A stretch of 8,700 nucleotides of DNA from Candidatus Sumerlaeota bacterium (GTDB lineage Bacteria; Sumerlaeota; Sumerlaeia; SLMS01). A program made the position numbers and the translations under genes. The notes beneath the pieces were generated by a model. It searched no databases. It had not been told where the DNA came from and saw only the letters and a list, made by a program, of their open reading frames with translations. Position 1 is the stretch's first letter, and each line of letters starts with the position of its first letter. Below, one piece after another: positions 5,952-8,700 of this stretch. The DNA lies in assembly GCA_020850785.1 (NCBI GenBank), contig JADZDZ010000294.1:1-8700 (forward strand), in the 5' to 3' direction.

Positions 5952-6944
5952 TCAGCCGAGCTTGCGAACCAGATCGACGACGCGGTTTGAGTAACCCCAT
6001 TCGTTGTCGTACCAAGCCAGCACCTTCACAAGGTTGCCGACGACGTAGGTGCTCTTTGCGTCGATGGTGGAGCTGGCAGGATCACCGTTGTAATCGCTGC
6101 TGACGAGTTCCAGTTCCGTGTAGTTGAGATAGGGCGCGGTGGAGCCTTCCTCGGACGCCTTCTTGAGGATGGCATTCACTTCCTCGCGCGTGGTTTCGCG
6201 CTTCACTTCTGCAACGAAGTCAACAAGCGAGACGTTCGGGGTGGGAACGCGAACGGCAAGGCCGTCAAGTTTCCCCTTCAGGTGGGGCATCACTTCACCG
6301 ATGGCCTTCGCGGCGCCGGTGCTGGAAGGGATCATGTTCACGGCACCAGCGCGGGCACGGCGCAGGTCCTTGTGGTACAGGTCAAGGAGCTGCTGGTCGT
6401 TGGTGTAGCTGTGGATCGTGGTGACGAGACCCTTCACGACGCCGAGGCTGCTGTCGATCGCCTTCACGACGGGTGCAAGGCAGTTGGTCGTGCAGGATGC
6501 GTTGGAGATGACCTTCGCGTTGGCGGGAATGTTCGCGCAGTTCACGCCAAGCACGACCGTATAGTCAACGCCCTTGCCCGGCGCGGAAATGATGACGCGC
6601 TGGACGTCCCCCTTGATGTGCTTGCTGGCGGATTCCTTGTCGGTGAAACGGCCCGTCGAGTCCACGACGTAGCGGGTGCCGCACTTGTCGTGTGGCAGGT
6701 TCGCCGGGTCCTTCTCCTGCGTGACCATGATCCGCTTGCCGTTCACGATCAGCGTATTGCCTTCCACCTGCACATCGCCATCGAACTTGCCATGGACGGA
6801 GTCGAACTTGAGCAGGTGCGCGTTGGTTCCAAGGTCTGCGAGGTCATTAATGTGGACGACTTCGACGTCCTTGCTCTTCCTCGCTGCGCGGAATACGAGG
6901 CGGCCGATGCGCCCAAAACCGTTGATGGAAATCTTGATCGCCAA
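5952..6944 (-). CDS. gap: Glyceraldehyde-3-phosphate dehydrogenase, type I
   Basis: The enzyme oxidises and phosphorylates glyceraldehyde 3-phosphate to 1,3-bisphosphoglycerate with NAD(P), in the cytoplasm, normally as a tetramer. With a TTG start at 6944 the product has 330 residues, the family norm. That TTG is preceded by a strong GGAGG nine bases upstream and puts the Rossmann motif INGFGRIGR at residue 7. An upstream in-frame ATG at 7094 would add 50 residues unlike the family and is not used here. Visible features are D34 in HINDL (favours NAD), the catalytic C151 in SNASCTTNC, the partner H178 in TIHSYTNDQQ, the phosphate-binding HKDLRRARAGA and PSSTGAAKA loops, and the C-terminal WYDNEWGYSNRV. 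A tyrosine stands before HKDLRR, where NAD enzymes often have proline, so cofactor preference is less certain. gap is followed by tpiA, and pgk, often found between them, is absent. Confidence 0.97.
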   Translation of the reverse strand: MAIKISINGFGRIGRLVFRAARKSKDVEVVHINDLADLGTNAHLLKFDSVHGKFDGDVQVEGNTLIVNGKRIMVTQEKDPANLPHDKCGTRYVVDSTGRFTDKESASKHIKGDVQRVIISAPGKGVDYTVVLGVNCANIPANAKVISNASCTTNCLAPVVKAIDSSLGVVKGLVTTIHSYTNDQQLLDLYHKDLRRARAGAVNMIPSSTGAAKAIGEVMPHLKGKLDGLAVRVPTPNVSLVDFVAEVKRETTREEVNAILKKASEEGSTAPYLNYTELELVSSDYNGDPASSTIDAKSTYVVGNLVKVLAWYDNEWGYSNRVVDLVRKLG

Positions 6945-6953
6945 CTTGATGAA

Positions 6954-6958
6954 CCTCC
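6954..6958 (-). promoter_or_regulatory. Shine-Dalgarno site deciding the TTG start of gap
   Basis: On the minus strand GGAGG (6958-6954) lies 9 nt before TTG at 6944, and no in-frame ATG is close by. This is the strongest ribosome site in the window and settles the start. Confidence 0.85.
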
Positions 6959-6965
6959 GGGGATA

Positions 6966-6982
6966 TGCGCGCGCCGCGCGCA
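6966..6982. repeat. 17-bp GC palindrome in the gap leader
   Basis: TGCGCGCG (6966-6973) and CGCGCGCA (6975-6982) are perfect inverted arms around a single central C. The palindrome lies just 8 bp upstream of the gap Shine-Dalgarno site. In RNA a shorter stem could form close to the ribosome site. As DNA it is an alternating CG run. It may be functional or simply base composition. Confidence 0.5.
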
Positions 6983-7206
6983 CTCGCGTTGAGTTGTTGC
7001 GGCCCGCACTGCGTTGGAACGCAAAAGTGGAGCCGGATTCGTGAACGAGCGTACCTGCCCACATTCCGACGGGGTCAAGTGCCGCAAGGTCCAAACAGCG
7101 AACAGTGCCGGTGGAAACGCTCCAAAGATTTTATAAGTGCGGTGGGATTTCAGGGGTGGAACAAGGACGGAGGCCAAGCTGCCGCTTCGGGACGCGACGT
7201 GGGGCG

Positions 7207-8700
7207 CTATTTTCCCTTTGGAGCCACTTCCACCAGCATCCCCATGGTGACCCCCACCGGCAGGAAAATCTCCTCCGTGCGCCCGCCGGGAATGCGCACA
7301 CCCTTCTCCTCCATCGCAAGGGATCGGATTGTGGAGCGGAATTCCCACCATCGATCCCCCAGCTTGTCATCGGGCGGGTTGAACGTATAGCCGTCGGCGA
7401 TGAAGCGGATCGTCGGAAGTGCGCTGTGCTCGTCGCTCATCAGAACTGCGGGAAGCCGCACGGGAAGGCGATCCGGTTGCTTCGCAAGGTACTCGGCAAG
7501 GTCCGCCAGTTCGAGGTTAAACTCGCGCCGGACTTTCGGGTGCGTTGGCCAAACGTATAGACGACGTCCTTCCGTCCAGAGGTGAAAGAAGAGCACGTTG
7601 CCAACAACGATGACTGTCAGTGCGGAACTGATCCATCCTCCGCTGCGGGGCGGATCGCTACGCGCGCCAACTGTCGCGCCCAGGCGATTCATCCATTGGC
7701 AGAGCTTGGTGAATCCATCGGCGAGCAGCATGGCACAAATGGGCGTGAGGAAGAGCAGGCGCAGCAGGTTTGGCGCGCCGAAGCTGAGGATCGACGCGAG
7801 GCTTCCAACCAACACGGTGATGATCCACAAGCGCGCCGCCCGATCTTTCCCAAAACGCCAAAGAGCGCAGGCGAATCCGAGGTAAAACATCAGGCCGCCT
7901 GAGATGCCGAAGGTGGGCACTCCCGTGCCATGCGGATCGAGCGGCGGCGCGCCCCGGCGTGGGCGATCCAAGTCCCAAAGCTCCGTCACCCGCACGGGGT
8001 CCTGATCAAAGAGCTGAAGGAATCGCGGCGGGCCGGGAATGTTCTGCTTACCCACGTGATCGCCACGCAGCAGCGGCGAAAGCGCGACGTCACGCGTTTG
8101 CTTCAGCAACAACCGGGGCCAGTCCGAGTGGTCGAAGATGGTTACTTCGTCGCTGCGTCCCCGAAAGTGTTCGGGATGCTTGATGAAGTCGATGCCAAGC
8201 GGCGCAAACACAACAAGGGAAACGGCGACGGCGACGGCGCAACGCTTGAAGAATTGAATACGTTCGGCGCTCTTCGTTTTCGCAATCTCGATCAGCAGGA
8301 AGATCGCAATGGCAATGGGGACGAGGCGGAATGCCAAGTATGTGTAGAGTCCGATTCCAAGAAAAACACCCAGAAGGACCGCGTCCCGTAGGCGTCTTGT
8401 GCGTGCGAATCGCAGCGCGAACAAGACAACAAAGGCAAGCAGCAGCGGCGCCGTGATCGTGCGAAAGGCAAGGGCGGACAAGTGCACATGCCAGCGCAGA
8501 AAAGTGAAGAGGAACGCGGCAAACATGGCAAACAGCGCGCCTCGATACTCGCGGGCTGCGGCCCAGAGGACGGGAATGGTGAAGGTTCCGATGATGGCGC
8601 TTGTGGCGCGAATCGCGAAGGCGGAAGGCGGGACGAAGCTGAGCGTGATGGCCTGTATATACATGAACAATGGCTCGCGCATATGGCCTTCCGTGGCGAA
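7207..8700 (-). CDS. Multi-pass membrane glycosyltransferase, family-39-like (N-terminus beyond the right edge)
   Basis: The frame is open from the right edge to the TAG at 7207-7209, giving 497 residues with the start missing. An ATG at 8682 is internal, because the frame continues upstream as FATEGHMREPL, a motif usual in the first part of these enzymes. About nine or ten hydrophobic membrane segments follow, including FAMFAAFLFTFL, APLLLAFVVLFAL, LLGVFLGIGLYTYLAF, VAVAVSLVVFAPLGI, GLMFYLGFACALW, ITVLVGSLASILSF and VIVVGNVLFFHLW. The block RWHVHLSALAFR after the third segment, and a hydrophilic C-terminal part of about 110 residues, fit GT-C enzymes of the ArnT/PMT_2 type. These transfer a sugar from a polyprenyl-phosphate donor to a lipid or protein at the outer face of the inner membrane. 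The acidic residue expected in the first outer loop is not in the window. Substrate and acceptor cannot be told. No partner gene is visible nearby, and the downstream glycolytic genes are probably unrelated. Confidence 0.82.
   Translation of the reverse strand, partial: FATEGHMREPLFMYIQAITLSFVPPSAFAIRATSAIIGTFTIPVLWAAAREYRGALFAMFAAFLFTFLRWHVHLSALAFRTITAPLLLAFVVLFALRFARTRRLRDAVLLGVFLGIGLYTYLAFRLVPIAIAIFLLIEIAKTKSAERIQFFKRCAVAVAVSLVVFAPLGIDFIKHPEHFRGRSDEVTIFDHSDWPRLLLKQTRDVALSPLLRGDHVGKQNIPGPPRFLQLFDQDPVRVTELWDLDRPRRGAPPLDPHGTGVPTFGISGGLMFYLGFACALWRFGKDRAARLWIITVLVGSLASILSFGAPNLLRLLFLTPICAMLLADGFTKLCQWMNRLGATVGARSDPPRSGGWISSALTVIVVGNVLFFHLWTEGRRLYVWPTHPKVRREFNLELADLAEYLAKQPDRLPVRLPAVLMSDEHSALPTIRFIADGYTFNPPDDKLGDRWWEFRSTIRSLAMEEKGVRIPGGRTEEIFLPVGVTMGMLVEVAPKGK

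Larger units (their letters stand above)
6945..7206. other. Intergenic region between the glycosyltransferase and gap
   Basis: No credible gene is seen in these 262 bases. They should hold the gap promoter. The best -10 is TATAAA (7135-7130 on the minus strand) but it has no good -35, and TTGACC further down lacks a good -10. No clear terminator follows the glycosyltransferase stop, so read-through into gap cannot be excluded. Confidence 0.5.

Noticed and set aside
6282..6992. 236-codon plus-strand frame across gap
   Set aside because: Antisense to a clear GAPDH gene, with no family features.
6945..7094. 50-residue N-terminal extension of GAPDH from an ATG at 7094
   Set aside because: It does not resemble GAPDH, and a strong Shine-Dalgarno site with a TTG at 6944 gives the standard N-terminus.
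8682..8682. ATG at 8682 as the true start of the glycosyltransferase
   Set aside because: The frame stays open to the window edge and the residues before it (FATEGH) fit the family motif, so the gene begins outside the window.

Overview
The window reads as ordinary bacterial chromosome: moderately GC-rich, densely packed, ATG/GTG/TTG starts, Shine-Dalgarno sites in front of several genes and strong intrinsic terminators. No tRNA, rRNA, insertion sequence, CRISPR array, phage or plasmid gene was seen. The organism cannot be named from the sequence. A stand-alone EF-G gene, a gap-tpiA pair without pgk between them, a multi-PAS/GAF membrane sensor and a family-39-like membrane glycosyltransferase would fit many Gram-negative-type environmental phyla. 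The YceI-family protein with a signal peptide suggests a cell envelope with a periplasm.

Layout. Positions 1-1409 (minus) hold the N-terminal part of a membrane-anchored PAS-GAF-PAS sensor, cut by the left edge. Positions 1410-1839 are a gene-free divergent intergenic region. It holds a possible leaderless promoter for the sensor, a run of hairpins ending in an intrinsic-terminator-like element on the minus strand (a candidate small RNA), a short tandem repeat and a promoter for the next gene with a dyad over its -10. Positions 1840-3987 (plus) are fusA (elongation factor G), followed by a GC-rich terminator. Positions 4210-4965 (plus) encode a secreted YceI-like protein with a histidine-rich start and end. 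A 15-bp bidirectional terminator separates it from the convergent minus-strand genes. These are tpiA (5056-5835) and gap (5952-6944, TTG start), then a multi-pass membrane glycosyltransferase cut by the right edge (7207-8700).

How the genes work together. gap and tpiA encode adjacent steps of lower glycolysis/gluconeogenesis and are probably co-transcribed in the order gap then tpiA, with a UUCG-capped hairpin between them. The glycosyltransferase lies upstream on the same strand but is 262 bp away and may be a separate unit. fusA, the YceI-like gene and the sensor appear to be independent units with no shared pathway. I found no clear new multi-gene system. The most interesting unexplained part is the 1410-1839 intergenic region.
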